Shown: positions 33,922 through 42,877 of the stretch, piece by piece | Layout: each line of letters opens with the position of its first letter | How positions within the stretch are numbered: the stretch's first letter is position 1 | Origin: Vibrio xiamenensis | GTDB lineage: Bacteria > Pseudomonadota > Gammaproteobacteria > Enterobacterales > Vibrionaceae | Direction of reading: 5' to 3' | Assembly: GCF_900100015.1 (NCBI RefSeq) | Contig: NZ_FNDD01000011.1 | Location: 62,001-126,000, forward strand | Length of the DNA stretch: 64,000 nt | Notes under the pieces: generated by a model | What the model saw: only the letters and a program-made list of their open reading frames with translations | What the model was told of the DNA's origin: nothing | Databases searched by the model: none | Program-made: the position numbers and the translations under genes

Positions 33922-34587
33922 TTATTCGATATTGTCATGCCAGCGATGACCATAAGCGGCCGAGTAGTCCGGCGATTCAAGCTCAGGATTGAGGTTTGGG
34001 TCCGCTTGCAATGGACCAACTACGGTGCGATAGGGAAGTATCCCTGCCCATACTTGCCTATCCATGTCTTGTTTGTCGTCGTTGACGCCGAATTTGCCAA
34101 TCTTAACTGAGGCTTCGGTAAGCGGCATGGCAAGTAACATGGTCGCAGCGAGTTCTTTGTCGCTGCTTAATCGAACTTGCTCGGTACGCCCCGGGGCAAT
34201 TTGTTCAATAAAGTGATTGAGTAAACGATCTTTCTCGCTTGCCTGCTCAATTTGGCTAAATTGCCCCAACACAACGGCTGAGCGATAGTGCGCACTGTGG
34301 TGAAACGCTGAGCGGGCCAGAACCCAACCATCAAAAAGAGTAAAGGTCACACAGGTTTGTGCGCCATGTTTTAGTCGGCGTAACAAGCGGCTATTGTGGG
34401 CGCCATGAATGTAAATCATATCGTCGACGCGCCATACCAACATGGGGATGACAAGTGGTGTGCTTTGATCGTCTATCGCGATGTGGCCAATCAAACTTTC
34501 ATCGATAATTTGATATAGCGCTTGTGTTTCTAATACCGCTTTGTGTGCGCCTTTGTTTATGACGGTGCGTGGTGTTTGTGACAGCAT
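33922..34587 (-). CDS. Pyridoxamine-5'-phosphate-oxidase-like flavin-binding protein
   Basis: A 221-residue split-beta-barrel protein of the PNPOx-like group (IGHIAIDDQSTPLVIPMLVWRVDDMIYIHGA and the HSAHYRSAVVLGQF strand, by key residues), of the type annotated as flavin-nucleotide-binding. It probably binds FMN or F420-like cofactor. It is not a classical PdxH. ATG 34587 follows AAGGAC. It is divergent from a MocR regulator. Because MocR proteins sense PLP and control genes of vitamin B6 metabolism, a link to B6 is likely. Its stop lies 14 bases from the LuxO sites of qrr. Confidence 0.84.
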   Translation of the reverse strand: MLSQTPRTVINKGAHKAVLETQALYQIIDESLIGHIAIDDQSTPLVIPMLVWRVDDMIYIHGAHNSRLLRRLKHGAQTCVTFTLFDGWVLARSAFHHSAHYRSAVVLGQFSQIEQASEKDRLLNHFIEQIAPGRTEQVRLSSDKELAATMLLAMPLTEASVKIGKFGVNDDKQDMDRQVWAGILPYRTVVGPLQADPNLNPELESPDYSAAYGHRWHDNIE

Positions 34588-34632
34588 TTTATGTCCTTAT
34601 TTGCCGATGATGATTGCAATTTAAGTGTTAAC

Positions 34633-34652
34633 TGGTACGTTATTGAGTACCA
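34633..34652. promoter_or_regulatory. Inverted repeat TGGTAC-N8-GTACCA, candidate MocR operator
   Basis: Two 6-bp arms with an 8-base spacer lie in the 90-base gap between the divergent PNPOx-like and MocR genes, 26 bases before the MocR start. The position suits autoregulation and control of the divergent gene. Confidence 0.5.
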
Positions 34653-34677
34653 ATTATGAATAATTAAAGGATCCAAT

Positions 34678-36108
34678 TTGGCTTCGGTGGATGTTGGCGA
34701 TCTGGTGTTGTGTGGTGATAAAAGCCCTAAACACGCCCAGTTGTTTGAGGCGATACGTACCAAGATAGTGTCTGGAATGTGGCGAAATAGAGCGCAGTTA
34801 CCCTCAACTCGTGCACTGGCAGAAGAGATGGATCTTAGTCGCAATACGGTTATCAGCGCTTACGAGCAATTGGTGGCTGAAGGGTATGTCGAAAGCAGGC
34901 GAGGTGCGGGCTATTATGTGGCGGTTACCTTACCTGAGCGGTTTATTGACGCGAAAGTGGCGCCCAAATTGTTAAATAGAGCGGTAAAAACAGCGCCACT
35001 AAACGGCGCATTTTCACCTGGCGTTCCAGATTTAGAGCAATTTCCTAATGCTAAGTGGCAGCGTTTTATTACCCTTCATTCATCACGCAGTTCATTGTTG
35101 GGTAATCAATCTCGGCAAGGCTATTTGCCGCTGCGAGAAACACTGAGTGACTACCTGTCGAGCAGTCGTTCGGTTCGCTGTGACCCGCGGCGAATAGTGA
35201 TCACATCCGGCGCTCAGCAAGCTTTGAGCATCGCGCTGCTGGCAACCCTTGAGCGCCAAGATAAAGTGTTGATGGAGCAGCCCGGTTATGCGCAGATGAC
35301 CAAAGTCATAGAGATTTTAGGCTATCAGCTTGAACCTGTAGAGGTTATCGCAGGGCAAGGGTTTGATATTCAGCGCGTTTTCAATAGTGATGCTAAAGCG
35401 CTGTATATTACGCCGAGCAATCAATATCCGATGGGCACCACCCTCAATACAGAGCAGCGCCTTGAGTTAATCGAATGGGCAAAGCAGCGAGGCAGTTGGA
35501 TCATCGAAGACGATTATGACAGTGAGTTTCAGTTCGCTCATCGGCCCTATACCAGTTTGCAAGGTCTGGCGGCCAATATCGGACTGGATGAGCGTGTGAT
35601 TTATGTCGGTTCGTTTAGTAAAACACTGTTTAATGGTTTACGCCTTGGTTACATGGTGGTACCAGAGTCGCTTATCGAGCCCTGCTTGGCACTTAAAAAT
35701 ATTCTAAGCGGCGATTCTCCCACTCATACTCAGGCCGCGCTCAGTGACTTTATTGTTGAAGGTGAGTTCTTGCGTCATGTGCGTAAAATGCGCCGTCTTT
35801 ATAAACACAAACATCAAGCCATGTTAGCCGCGATTAAGCATGAATTTGGTGATGATATCGATGTGATTAGCCAAGCGGCAGGGCTGCACATCACCTTAAA
35901 GTGGCAGCAGGGCATAGATGAGCGCACTTGGGTTGAGTTGGCAGCCAAGCAAAATATTGTGTTAAGGCCTTTGAGCTATTATGAATCGAGCTTAGCCCCA
36001 GCGAGAGATTGGCACGGCGTGGTATTAGGATTTGGTAATGCTGCACTAAGCCAAATTGAGCCGTTGATGGCTCAATTGGCAAAGATTTTTTATCAGCACC
36101 GAACTTAA
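34678..36108 (+). CDS. MocR-family (GntR HTH + aminotransferase) regulator, PdxR-like
   Basis: A 476-residue fusion of a GntR winged HTH (residues about 20-85, RAQLPSTRALAEEMDLSRNTVISAYEQL by key residues) and a fold-type I aminotransferase domain. The PLP-binding lysine is in VGSFSKTLFNGLRLGYM and the aspartate in IIEDDYDSEFQF. Such proteins use PLP as ligand and regulate B6 synthesis, GABA or taurine genes. The divergent PNPOx-like gene favours a PdxR-type role. The start is a TTG at 34678 with AAAGG upstream. No ATG lies before the HTH. It is convergent with the YjeH gene, six bases apart. Confidence 0.9.
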   Translation: MASVDVGDLVLCGDKSPKHAQLFEAIRTKIVSGMWRNRAQLPSTRALAEEMDLSRNTVISAYEQLVAEGYVESRRGAGYYVAVTLPERFIDAKVAPKLLNRAVKTAPLNGAFSPGVPDLEQFPNAKWQRFITLHSSRSSLLGNQSRQGYLPLRETLSDYLSSSRSVRCDPRRIVITSGAQQALSIALLATLERQDKVLMEQPGYAQMTKVIEILGYQLEPVEVIAGQGFDIQRVFNSDAKALYITPSNQYPMGTTLNTEQRLELIEWAKQRGSWIIEDDYDSEFQFAHRPYTSLQGLAANIGLDERVIYVGSFSKTLFNGLRLGYMVVPESLIEPCLALKNILSGDSPTHTQAALSDFIVEGEFLRHVRKMRRLYKHKHQAMLAAIKHEFGDDIDVISQAAGLHITLKWQQGIDERTWVELAAKQNIVLRPLSYYESSLAPARDWHGVVLGFGNAALSQIEPLMAQLAKIFYQHRT

Positions 36109-36113
36109 TGTGT

Positions 36114-37421
36114 TTAGCTTGTCGAACGGTTTTCAAAGTTCGATGACGGCTGTGGCTGTTGCGAATTCGAGTGCTTGCCGCGCTTAGTAAATAACGTTTG
36201 CCAAGGCACTAATAGAACGATAAAGATGGTTAGTGCGTAGAGCATTGACCAACCAAGACACACAAACACACCCACGCAGAGAGCGAGCGCTATGAGCGCC
36301 AAAAAGCGCTGAATACCACGCAGCAATTTGGTCGCCGCCAGCATGGCAAGCAAGTAAACCAATACGAAAATGCTGTTGGCCAATTTTAAAAAGAATTCTA
36401 GGTCGAGGCTGCTTAATTGAGCCACCGCGCAGGAAATCAGCAAAGTGGCGCCAATCACATAGGTTGCATTCGCGGGAACCCCACGCTGAGATAATTTTGC
36501 CATCGCGCCGCTTGGCCTATATTCACGTGCTTGTGACCAGATCATCCGTGCCAAGCTCTGAGTATATAAGTTCACGCTGGCAAAACAGGCAGAGAATCCG
36601 AGTAGGCTTATCACCAGTGATGCGCGGCTACCAAACAGTTTCTCGCTCAGCCAAGGTATGGCGCCGCTATCAAAGGTTGCGTTGCCATAAGCGCCAAACT
36701 TCAAAATCACCGCTGAGCAAAACCAATAAGTTAAACCGGCAACAAAGCAGCCCACCACTATCGCGATTGGAAAATCACGGCGCGGATTTTTGAACTCTTC
36801 CCCCATATGCGCGAATGCTTCAATGCCAACGAAGCACCAAAACATCACTGCCAGCGCCGCGCCAATAGGCCAAATACTGTCTGAGTTCAACGGTGGCATC
36901 GCAAGGTCGCGGGCGCTAATGTCACCCTGCCATAAAAATGCACCAATCAAAGCAAAAATGGCTAATGCAATCAGCGTTTGTAATCGCCCAGATGATTTGG
37001 CCCCCGCAAGATTGACAATCATCAGCAGAGCAATGGTGATGACTTGACACAATAACGGATTGTCTAGGCCACTAGGCATCAGCTGTACCAGAAAACTGGC
37101 GGCTAGGGCGATGGCGGCAGGAACACCCACTGGAATCACGCTGACGAACAACCAAGCGACCGCACGTTCCATGCGTGGGTTGAACGCTTTGCGCACGAAA
37201 AAAGCAGTGCCGCCGGCATTTGGGTAGCGTTTACCTAATTGCGCAAAGGTTAACGCAATCGGACAGATCGCAATAAATAAAAACAGCCACGCCCAAAGCG
37301 ATAACTGAGCGGCGATACCCGCAGCAATGGCCGGTATCATAAATAAGCCTGTACCCATCAGTGTGGTCGACAACTGACCGATTCCGGATATTAAGGTGAT
37401 TTCTTGTTTAAGCTGAGACAT
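36114..37421 (-). CDS. yjeH: L-methionine/branched-chain amino acid exporter YjeH
   Basis: A 435-residue APC-superfamily transporter with about 12 membrane helices. The amino end (LKQEITLISGIGQLSTTLMGTG, by key residues) and the SVIPVGVPAAIALAA helix follow E. coli YjeH, which exports methionine, leucine, isoleucine and valine. The tail is polar and rich in Gln and Ser. It is divergent from an Lrp-family regulator 254 bases away, which may control it, since Lrp proteins sense the same amino acids. Confidence 0.88.
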   Translation of the reverse strand: MSQLKQEITLISGIGQLSTTLMGTGLFMIPAIAAGIAAQLSLWAWLFLFIAICPIALTFAQLGKRYPNAGGTAFFVRKAFNPRMERAVAWLFVSVIPVGVPAAIALAASFLVQLMPSGLDNPLLCQVITIALLMIVNLAGAKSSGRLQTLIALAIFALIGAFLWQGDISARDLAMPPLNSDSIWPIGAALAVMFWCFVGIEAFAHMGEEFKNPRRDFPIAIVVGCFVAGLTYWFCSAVILKFGAYGNATFDSGAIPWLSEKLFGSRASLVISLLGFSACFASVNLYTQSLARMIWSQAREYRPSGAMAKLSQRGVPANATYVIGATLLISCAVAQLSSLDLEFFLKLANSIFVLVYLLAMLAATKLLRGIQRFLALIALALCVGVFVCLGWSMLYALTIFIVLLVPWQTLFTKRGKHSNSQQPQPSSNFENRSTS

Positions 37422-37675
37422 AGATAATTTTTTATAAGTATTGTTAGGTCAAAGATTACCGGAAATGATGGGTTTTGGGCAGAGTGCAAAGTGACGTAGC
37501 TGCATGTCAAATTGACGGTAATTAGCGCCGATTCAAGCAAAGTGATCGTTTTGCTTGATATAAACGGGCTGACAACGCAAAAATCGCGGCTTATCAAGGC
37601 GCAGTGCTAGGCAGGTATGGCGTTTTATGTCACATTACCTGCATCAATAAATCGCGCGCAATCATAAAGTTAGCC

Positions 37676-38125
37676 ATGGACAAATTCGACAATCTGATTC
37701 TTGATATTTTGAAGTTTAACGCTCGCCGCTCGGTGAGCGATATTGCGCGTGACGTCAATTTGTCGCGCTCTGCGGTGACGGCGAGAATCAAGCGTTTAGA
37801 GAGCGATGGGCAAATTCTTGGTTATCATGCCACTTTGGCCCGAGATCAGCAAAAGCCCGAAATGATCTGCGCGTATCTGGCACTTAAGTTTGACACCTCA
37901 AACTCGCTACAACGCTGCGAATCTCACGCGCAATTTATTTACCAGCTTGATGGCGTCAAAAGCTGCCGCGCGATCAGTGGTGAAACAGATATGATGTTGT
38001 ATGTTGAAGTACCGAGTATGGCGAAAATGAGCGAACTTCATGAAGCGCTGTACAGTATTCCCGAACTGAAACACCTCACCACTCATACCATACTCACCGA
38101 GTTTTTCGATATATCAGGATGTTAG
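37676..38125 (+). CDS. Lrp/AsnC-family transcriptional regulator
   Basis: A 149-residue feast/famine regulator. The HTH is at residues about 18-40 (SVSDIARDVNLSRSAVTARI) and the RAM ligand-binding domain follows (ICAYLALKF, GVKSCRAISGETDMMLYVEV). The ATG at 37676 is used because the HTH then sits at the usual distance. The gene lies between the divergent yjeH exporter and a lysE-type exporter 67 bases downstream, so it probably controls amino-acid export. Confidence 0.9.
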   Translation: MDKFDNLILDILKFNARRSVSDIARDVNLSRSAVTARIKRLESDGQILGYHATLARDQQKPEMICAYLALKFDTSNSLQRCESHAQFIYQLDGVKSCRAISGETDMMLYVEVPSMAKMSELHEALYSIPELKHLTTHTILTEFFDISGC

Positions 38126-38192
38126 CGATGCATTTTGATTTTGAATCATAACTTGAGTGCGCTACATTGACCGCGTTGTTAAGGAGAAAAAT

Positions 38193-38807
38193 ATGACGGT
38201 TAGCATTTGGTTATCTTTATTTATGGTGTGCTTACTTGGCGCAATGTCGCCAGGGCCTAGTTTGGCAATGGTGGCCAAGCACAGTCTAGCTGGTGGGCGC
38301 TCTAACGGTCTTGCTACCGCTTGGGCACATGCATTTGGTATTGGCATCTATGCCTTTATTACCATTATCGGCTTGGCGGTGGTTCTTAAGCAATCGCCGA
38401 TGCTATTCAAAACCATCAGTTTAGCGGGTGCCGCCTATCTCTTTTACCTTGGTTACAATGCGCTGCGCTCCAAAGGTGGTGTGGCAGCAAAGCTTGAATC
38501 AGGACAATCGGTAAGCGTCGCGCAGTCGGCGAAAGAAGGCTTTATGATCTCTTTGCTCAGCCCCAAGATTGCGCTGTTCTTTATCGCGTTATTTAGCCAA
38601 TTTGTTGCGGTAGGACACAGCTGGGAGAGTAAATCGGTTATCGTACTGACGCCGTTTATCGTTGATGGCTTATGGTACACTTTGATCACTTTGTTTCTTT
38701 CAAGCCCACGAGTGTTGGAAAGAATCCGTCGCCGCGCAGTGGTGATTGACCGAATGTCCGGTTTGGTTCTTATTCTTCTCGCTCTGCGGGTGATGTTAAC
38801 GGTATAA
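38193..38807 (+). CDS. LysE-family amino acid exporter
   Basis: A 204-residue LysE/RhtB-type exporter with six hydrophobic segments. The family signature GAMSPGPSLAMVAKHSLAGGR follows helix 1 (given by its key residues), and PKIALFFIALFSQF is typical for helix 4. It exports amino acids or homoserine-type compounds through the inner membrane. ATG 38193 follows AAGGAG. It lies downstream of an Lrp-type regulator and three bases before an oxidoreductase gene. Confidence 0.9.
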   Translation: MTVSIWLSLFMVCLLGAMSPGPSLAMVAKHSLAGGRSNGLATAWAHAFGIGIYAFITIIGLAVVLKQSPMLFKTISLAGAAYLFYLGYNALRSKGGVAAKLESGQSVSVAQSAKEGFMISLLSPKIALFFIALFSQFVAVGHSWESKSVIVLTPFIVDGLWYTLITLFLSSPRVLERIRRRAVVIDRMSGLVLILLALRVMLTV

Positions 38808-38810
38808 CTC

Positions 38811-39803
38811 ATGACAGTAATTAGATTGGCCGTCATCGGCACCAACTGGATTACCGACCAATTTATCGGTGCGGCACTGGCGACAGAGCGCTTTGAATTG
38901 AGTGCGGTTTACTCGCGAGAGCTCAAACGTGCTGGCGAATTTGCCCGCCAATATTCACCGAATATCGCGTTATTTGATGATTTTGACCAGTTTGCCAACA
39001 GTGATGTTTTTGATGCCGTGTACGTTGCCAGCCCCAACGTATTGCATGCGCCGCAGACCATTGCATTGTTAAACGCGGGTAAACATGTTGCGTGTGAAAA
39101 GCCACTCACGTCGAGCTTAGAGTTAGCTCAGCAAATGTATCAAGCCGCACAAGATAACCAAAAAGTGCTGTTCGAAGCGTTTATGTCGCCGCATCGGCCA
39201 AACTTTAAAGTGTTGAAATCGCAGCTCGGCTCGATTGGCGAGATTCGTAAAGCGTTCATCAGCTATTGCCAATATTCGTCGCGCTATCAAAAGTATTTAA
39301 ACGGCGAAAACCCCAATACGTTCAATCCTGCGTTTAGCAATGGGTCAATCATGGACATCGGTTATTACTGTTTGGCATCTGCGGTGGAGCTATTTGGCGA
39401 GCCACAATCACTGCAAGCGACAGCGCATTTGTTGGATTCCGGCGTGGATGGTAATGGCAGCGTGTTAATGCGCTATCACGGTTTTGATGTGGTACTTACT
39501 CACTCGAAAATCAGCGATTCTTATTTAGCCAGCGAAATTCAGGGCGAAGAGGGTGCTCTGCAAGTTGAGATGATTTCTGTGGCAAGCAAAGTGGTCAAAA
39601 TTCCTCGCGGTGGGCAAGCGCAGGATTTAAGTGTTGCGCAGCACGACAACCCTATGTTTGATGAAGCGAATGTGTTTGCCGATCAAATCACAGCTAATAC
39701 TCTTGATGAAGCATGCAAACAGCGCTCAATGTTGGTTGCCAAATTATTAGCAGAAATTCGTCGCCAGACTGGGGTAAAATTCCCAACCGATAGCAACAGT
39801 TAA
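38811..39803 (+). CDS. Gfo/Idh/MocA-family oxidoreductase
   Basis: A 330-residue dehydrogenase with an amino-terminal Rossmann fold (RLAVIGTNWITDQFIGAAL by key residues), the CEKPL motif at about residue 94 and the GSIMDIGYYCL segment of the substrate domain. The glycine pattern of the nucleotide loop is modified (GTNWIT in place of G-x-G-x-x-G), as in the MviM-like subgroup. It starts three bases after the lysE-type gene and is probably co-transcribed. It is only distantly similar to the protein at 8637. The substrate is unknown. Confidence 0.88.
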   Translation: MTVIRLAVIGTNWITDQFIGAALATERFELSAVYSRELKRAGEFARQYSPNIALFDDFDQFANSDVFDAVYVASPNVLHAPQTIALLNAGKHVACEKPLTSSLELAQQMYQAAQDNQKVLFEAFMSPHRPNFKVLKSQLGSIGEIRKAFISYCQYSSRYQKYLNGENPNTFNPAFSNGSIMDIGYYCLASAVELFGEPQSLQATAHLLDSGVDGNGSVLMRYHGFDVVLTHSKISDSYLASEIQGEEGALQVEMISVASKVVKIPRGGQAQDLSVAQHDNPMFDEANVFADQITANTLDEACKQRSMLVAKLLAEIRRQTGVKFPTDSNS

Positions 39804-39833
39804 GCAATAGCAAAATAACCAAGAGAGACATCG

Positions 39834-40232
39834 ATGAAAGCAGAAGTGAAATGGGTCGAAGATTTTAAATTCCTTGGCCAATCCCAATCGGGTCACTCGA
39901 TTGTAATGGATGGCAGTGGCGGCGCCAGCGCGCCTAGCCCAATGGAAATGGTGTTGATGGCCGCAGGCGGTTGCAGCTCGGTGGATGTGGTTGATGGGTT
40001 GAAATCCGCTCAGCAAAATGTCACCGGTTGTGTGGCGAAACTGACGACTGAACGCCGCGAGACGGCGCCGCGACTCTTTACCGCCATCAATATCCATTTT
40101 GAAATCAGCGGCAGCGATTTAGACGAAAGAGTGATCGCTGAAGTAACGGCCAACTCGCTTGAGAAATACTGCTCAGTGTGTTTAATGCTGGGTAAAGGCG
40201 TCACCATGACGCACAGTTGGTCAGTGGTTTAG
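39834..40232 (+). CDS. OsmC-family protein
   Basis: A 132-residue OsmC/YhfA-type protein. The helix with the first peroxidatic cysteine is visible in SPMEMVLMAAGGCSSVDVV and the second in EKYCSVCLMLGKGV. OsmC proteins reduce organic hydroperoxides in stress. The YhfA subgroup has an uncertain role. It lies 30 bases after the oxidoreductase gene and ends at a strong terminator, so the lysE-oxidoreductase-osmC genes may be one transcript. Confidence 0.9.
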   Translation: MKAEVKWVEDFKFLGQSQSGHSIVMDGSGGASAPSPMEMVLMAAGGCSSVDVVDGLKSAQQNVTGCVAKLTTERRETAPRLFTAINIHFEISGSDLDERVIAEVTANSLEKYCSVCLMLGKGVTMTHSWSVV

Positions 40233-40255
40233 TTCTATGCTTGCCATTTGAGTGC

Positions 40256-40284
40256 AAAAAGCCGAGCGAATTGCTCGGCTTTTT
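40256..40284 (+). terminator. Intrinsic terminator after the osmC-type gene
   Basis: AAAAAGCCGAGC and GCTCGGCTTTTT form a 12-bp stem with a five-base loop. Confidence 0.9.
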
Positions 40285-40382
40285 CTATTTTGGTAATCCT
40301 TTCTATGCTTGTAGTAGGTAATGGTGGCGGCGAAGACGCGATTCATTTGTTCGCTGCCACTTTATGGCATGAAAAGTCAAAC

Positions 40383-40979
40383 ATGGCATACAAAGGCAAA
40401 ATTACGCAGTGGTATCAAAGCCAAGGTTATGGCTATATCACGCTCGAAAATAGCACTCAGCGGATTAAATTCGAGTTCGATGCGCTTAAAAATATCACTT
40501 CACAACCGAGTAAGGATGCGGTGGTACGCTTTACGCTTAGCCAAGACCGTCACGGCAATCATCATGCGACTCAGATTGAGCGTTTACAGTCTACGCCGCT
40601 GTCACTGTTTGCCGCGTTGGTTTTTGTCACCGCGCTTGGCTTTGCGCTCTACCAGTATCAGTATCCGCGAGTAATAGGGTGGGGACTGGGTGTCATCAAC
40701 CTTGCAAGTGTTGTAGTCGCTACCTTAGATCGCCGCGCATACGCAAAGCAGCAACCGCTCACCAGTGACCCAGCGTTGATATTTATTAGTCTATTTGGTG
40801 GATGGATTGGTTTAAGTGTGTGCACGGCGCTATTTTCTTTGCCAAGTCGCAGCTTTTTCTATCGCCTGTTGGTGGCGCTGATTATTGGTGTTCATTTCGC
40901 CGCGTTAATCTGGACAGTGAGCGAACGCGGGCTTCGCGATCTTAATGGGCTAATTGCTGAGATATCAGCATGGTTTTAG
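40383..40979 (+). CDS. Cold-shock-like domain + DUF1294 membrane protein
   Basis: A 198-residue protein. The first 65 residues form a cold-shock-like OB fold (YKGKITQWYQSQGYGYIT), and the rest has about four hydrophobic segments with the DUF1294 core (YAKQQPLTSDPALIFISLFGGWIG by key residues). The ATG at 40383 begins just before the OB fold. The longer frame upstream overlaps the preceding terminator and is rejected. Fusions of this type are common in Proteobacteria. The function is unknown. Confidence 0.84.
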   Translation: MAYKGKITQWYQSQGYGYITLENSTQRIKFEFDALKNITSQPSKDAVVRFTLSQDRHGNHHATQIERLQSTPLSLFAALVFVTALGFALYQYQYPRVIGWGLGVINLASVVVATLDRRAYAKQQPLTSDPALIFISLFGGWIGLSVCTALFSLPSRSFFYRLLVALIIGVHFAALIWTVSERGLRDLNGLIAEISAWF

Positions 40980-41084
40980 TGTTTGTGTTCTTCAGCTAGA
41001 GAAAAATGCTAGTACAGGCTTGACTCTCCGTCATCACAAGCGCATGTTGTGGGCTATTCAAATCAATAATAAGACGGTGTTGTA

Positions 41085-42011
41085 TTGAAACGTCATCAAT
41101 ATACTTGGTATGGGGTGGGCGCGATCGCGCTTTGGAGTACGGTCGTCGCGTTGGTGCGTGTGGTTGCGGAACATTTTGGCCCAGTCGGCGGCGCCGCATC
41201 GATTTATACCGTCGCGACTATCATGCTGCTATTCACGGGTAAAACCCCTGCATTTTCTAGTTTGTCTAAACCTTATCTACTGGTGGGCGGGTTGCTGTTT
41301 GCCAGCTACGAAATTTGCTTGTCTCTGGCATTGGGCTGGGCAAATTCTCGCCATCAAGCGGTTGAAATGATGGTGATCAATTATCTTTGGCCGGCGCTAA
41401 CTATCCTTATCGCGGTGCTGGGTAGTGCCCAAAAGCCCAGCGCTTGGCTTTATCTGTGTGTACTGCTGACTTTCACCGGTGTGGCTTGGTCTATTACTGG
41501 GGACACTCAGCTCACCTTGCCCGCGCTTATCGAGCATGTTCAAACCAATCCACTGAGCTACAGTTTGGCGCTGTTTGGTGCGCTGTTATGGGCTCTGTAT
41601 TGCAACGTGACCAAGCGATTCGCCGATGGTAACAATGCCGTTAGCTACTTCTTTGCTTTAACTTCGTGTGGTTTATGGCTGCAGTTTGCGTTGACCGAGC
41701 AACCAACGATCAATCTTAATCCAGGCAGTGTGATGTGGCTGATACTCGCTGGTGGCGCGATGGCTGGCGGATATGCGCTGTGGAATAAAGCCTTGATGGG
41801 GGGAAATATGCTGCTTCTTGCGACGCTGTCGTATTTTACGCCAATCCTTTCGGCGCTGTTTTCTGCATTTCTGCTCGGAATCAGTTTAAGTGTTAGTTTC
41901 TGGCAGGGCGTGGTGATGGTGACGGTCGGCTCGCTACTGTGTTGGTGGGTAACGCGAGACGTCAAACCTAACCAACAAACTTTGGCGGCAATGGCTGAAC
42001 ATCAGGTTTAG
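41085..42011 (+). CDS. yddG: Aromatic amino acid exporter YddG (DMT superfamily)
   Basis: A 308-residue EamA-type transporter with ten hydrophobic segments. The opening GAIALWSTVVALVRVVAEHFGPVGGA (by key residues) and GWANSRHQAVEMMVINYLWP follow E. coli YddG, an exporter of aromatic amino acids and methyl viologen. The start is a TTG at 41085, which places the first helix at the usual position. It is a single gene convergent with the L,D-transpeptidase gene, 18 bases apart. Confidence 0.88.
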   Translation: MKRHQYTWYGVGAIALWSTVVALVRVVAEHFGPVGGAASIYTVATIMLLFTGKTPAFSSLSKPYLLVGGLLFASYEICLSLALGWANSRHQAVEMMVINYLWPALTILIAVLGSAQKPSAWLYLCVLLTFTGVAWSITGDTQLTLPALIEHVQTNPLSYSLALFGALLWALYCNVTKRFADGNNAVSYFFALTSCGLWLQFALTEQPTINLNPGSVMWLILAGGAMAGGYALWNKALMGGNMLLLATLSYFTPILSALFSAFLLGISLSVSFWQGVVMVTVGSLLCWWVTRDVKPNQQTLAAMAEHQV

Positions 42012-42029
42012 CGCATGTATTAGCGCCAA

Positions 42030-42545
42030 TTACCACTCAATATCAATCGGCGTGCCCGGCTTTACCAGAGTCAGAAACTCATCCATTTCGGTATTGGTCA
42101 GGGCGATGCAGCCGTTCGTCCAGTCAAAACTTTGGATATAGCTCGCGGAGAGGGTTTCGTCGTTTTTTAAACCATGAATTTTAATGTTACCGCCTGGGTC
42201 AACATTGAGTTGATGGGCCGCTGCAATATCACGCTGATTAGGATACGAGACATGCATCGAGCGATAGAATGCTGAGTCGTTTGAAACCGTACCTAAATAG
42301 TAGCGACCTTCAGGCGTTCGTTGATCGCCTTCACGCTGTTTATGGCCCTTTGGATATTTGCCAAGGGCGATACGATAGGACTTTATGATGTGATTGTTTT
42401 CCAGCAGATACATGCGGCGCTTGGACTTGTCGACTTTGACTAAATCAACCACTCGGTGGTGAGCACTCGATTCAGTCAGCAATGTGGCATGACTCAAGGG
42501 CGAAGTAAGTATCGCAACCAACAAAAACAATCGAATCATAACCAT
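42030..42545 (-). CDS. L,D-transpeptidase family protein (YafK/YkuD type)
   Basis: A 171-residue exported protein with a signal peptide (MVMIRLFLLVAILTSPLSHA) and a YkuD domain. The catalytic residues are visible: the histidine in IKIHGLKND and the cysteine in WTNGCIALTN. Such enzymes make or cut 3-3 peptidoglycan links or attach/detach Braun lipoprotein. ATG 42545 follows TGAGGAA at the right distance. The longer start at 42572 does not. A tight palindrome, AGGTGG-AG-CCACCT, at 42561-42574 lies over its leader and may be an operator. Confidence 0.86.
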   Translation of the reverse strand: MVMIRLFLLVAILTSPLSHATLLTESSAHHRVVDLVKVDKSKRRMYLLENNHIIKSYRIALGKYPKGHKQREGDQRTPEGRYYLGTVSNDSAFYRSMHVSYPNQRDIAAAHQLNVDPGGNIKIHGLKNDETLSASYIQSFDWTNGCIALTNTEMDEFLTLVKPGTPIDIEW

Positions 42546-42877
42546 CAAAACTTCCTCATAAGGTGGAGCCACCTAACTCTCTGCGTTAAGCATAAACAAT
42601 CCGCCAAATTGTAAAAGATTTAGCCATTAGGATTAATGGGAAATTGCCAGTTTTTGAGCTTGATTCCGTAAGGAAAGACCTAAAATTCACAAAACATAAC
42701 ATTGGTAAATGCAACGCCAAGAAACTATTGACCTAAAGCGCGCCGTTGTTTCCGTTTTGATGATGAGTTGTGCAATCAACCCCTTTTCACGCTGGCGGAC
42801 ACTGCTGTTTAGCTGCATTCACAGCGGTTGAAAAGGGGCTAAATTCAAGTGGTGCATGGCTTGAATTGGATTATGAA
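42546..42877. other. Intergenic with a palindrome and a long hairpin
   Basis: 332 bases. It contains the palindrome AGGTGG-AG-CCACCT at 42561-42574 and a long imperfect hairpin at 42780-42838 (listed separately). A frame of 64 codons at 42770-42964 runs through the hairpin and into the opposite gene and is not credible. Confidence 0.5.
42780..42838. repeat. Long hairpin, about 15-bp stem
   Basis: CCCCTTTTCA (42780-42789) pairs with TGAAAAGGGG (42829-42838), continued inward by CGCTG / CAGCG after a two-base bulge. The stem encloses about 27 bases. There is no T-run on either strand. It is 40 bases beyond the end of the GH128 gene and may protect that message or form part of a small RNA. Confidence 0.6.
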
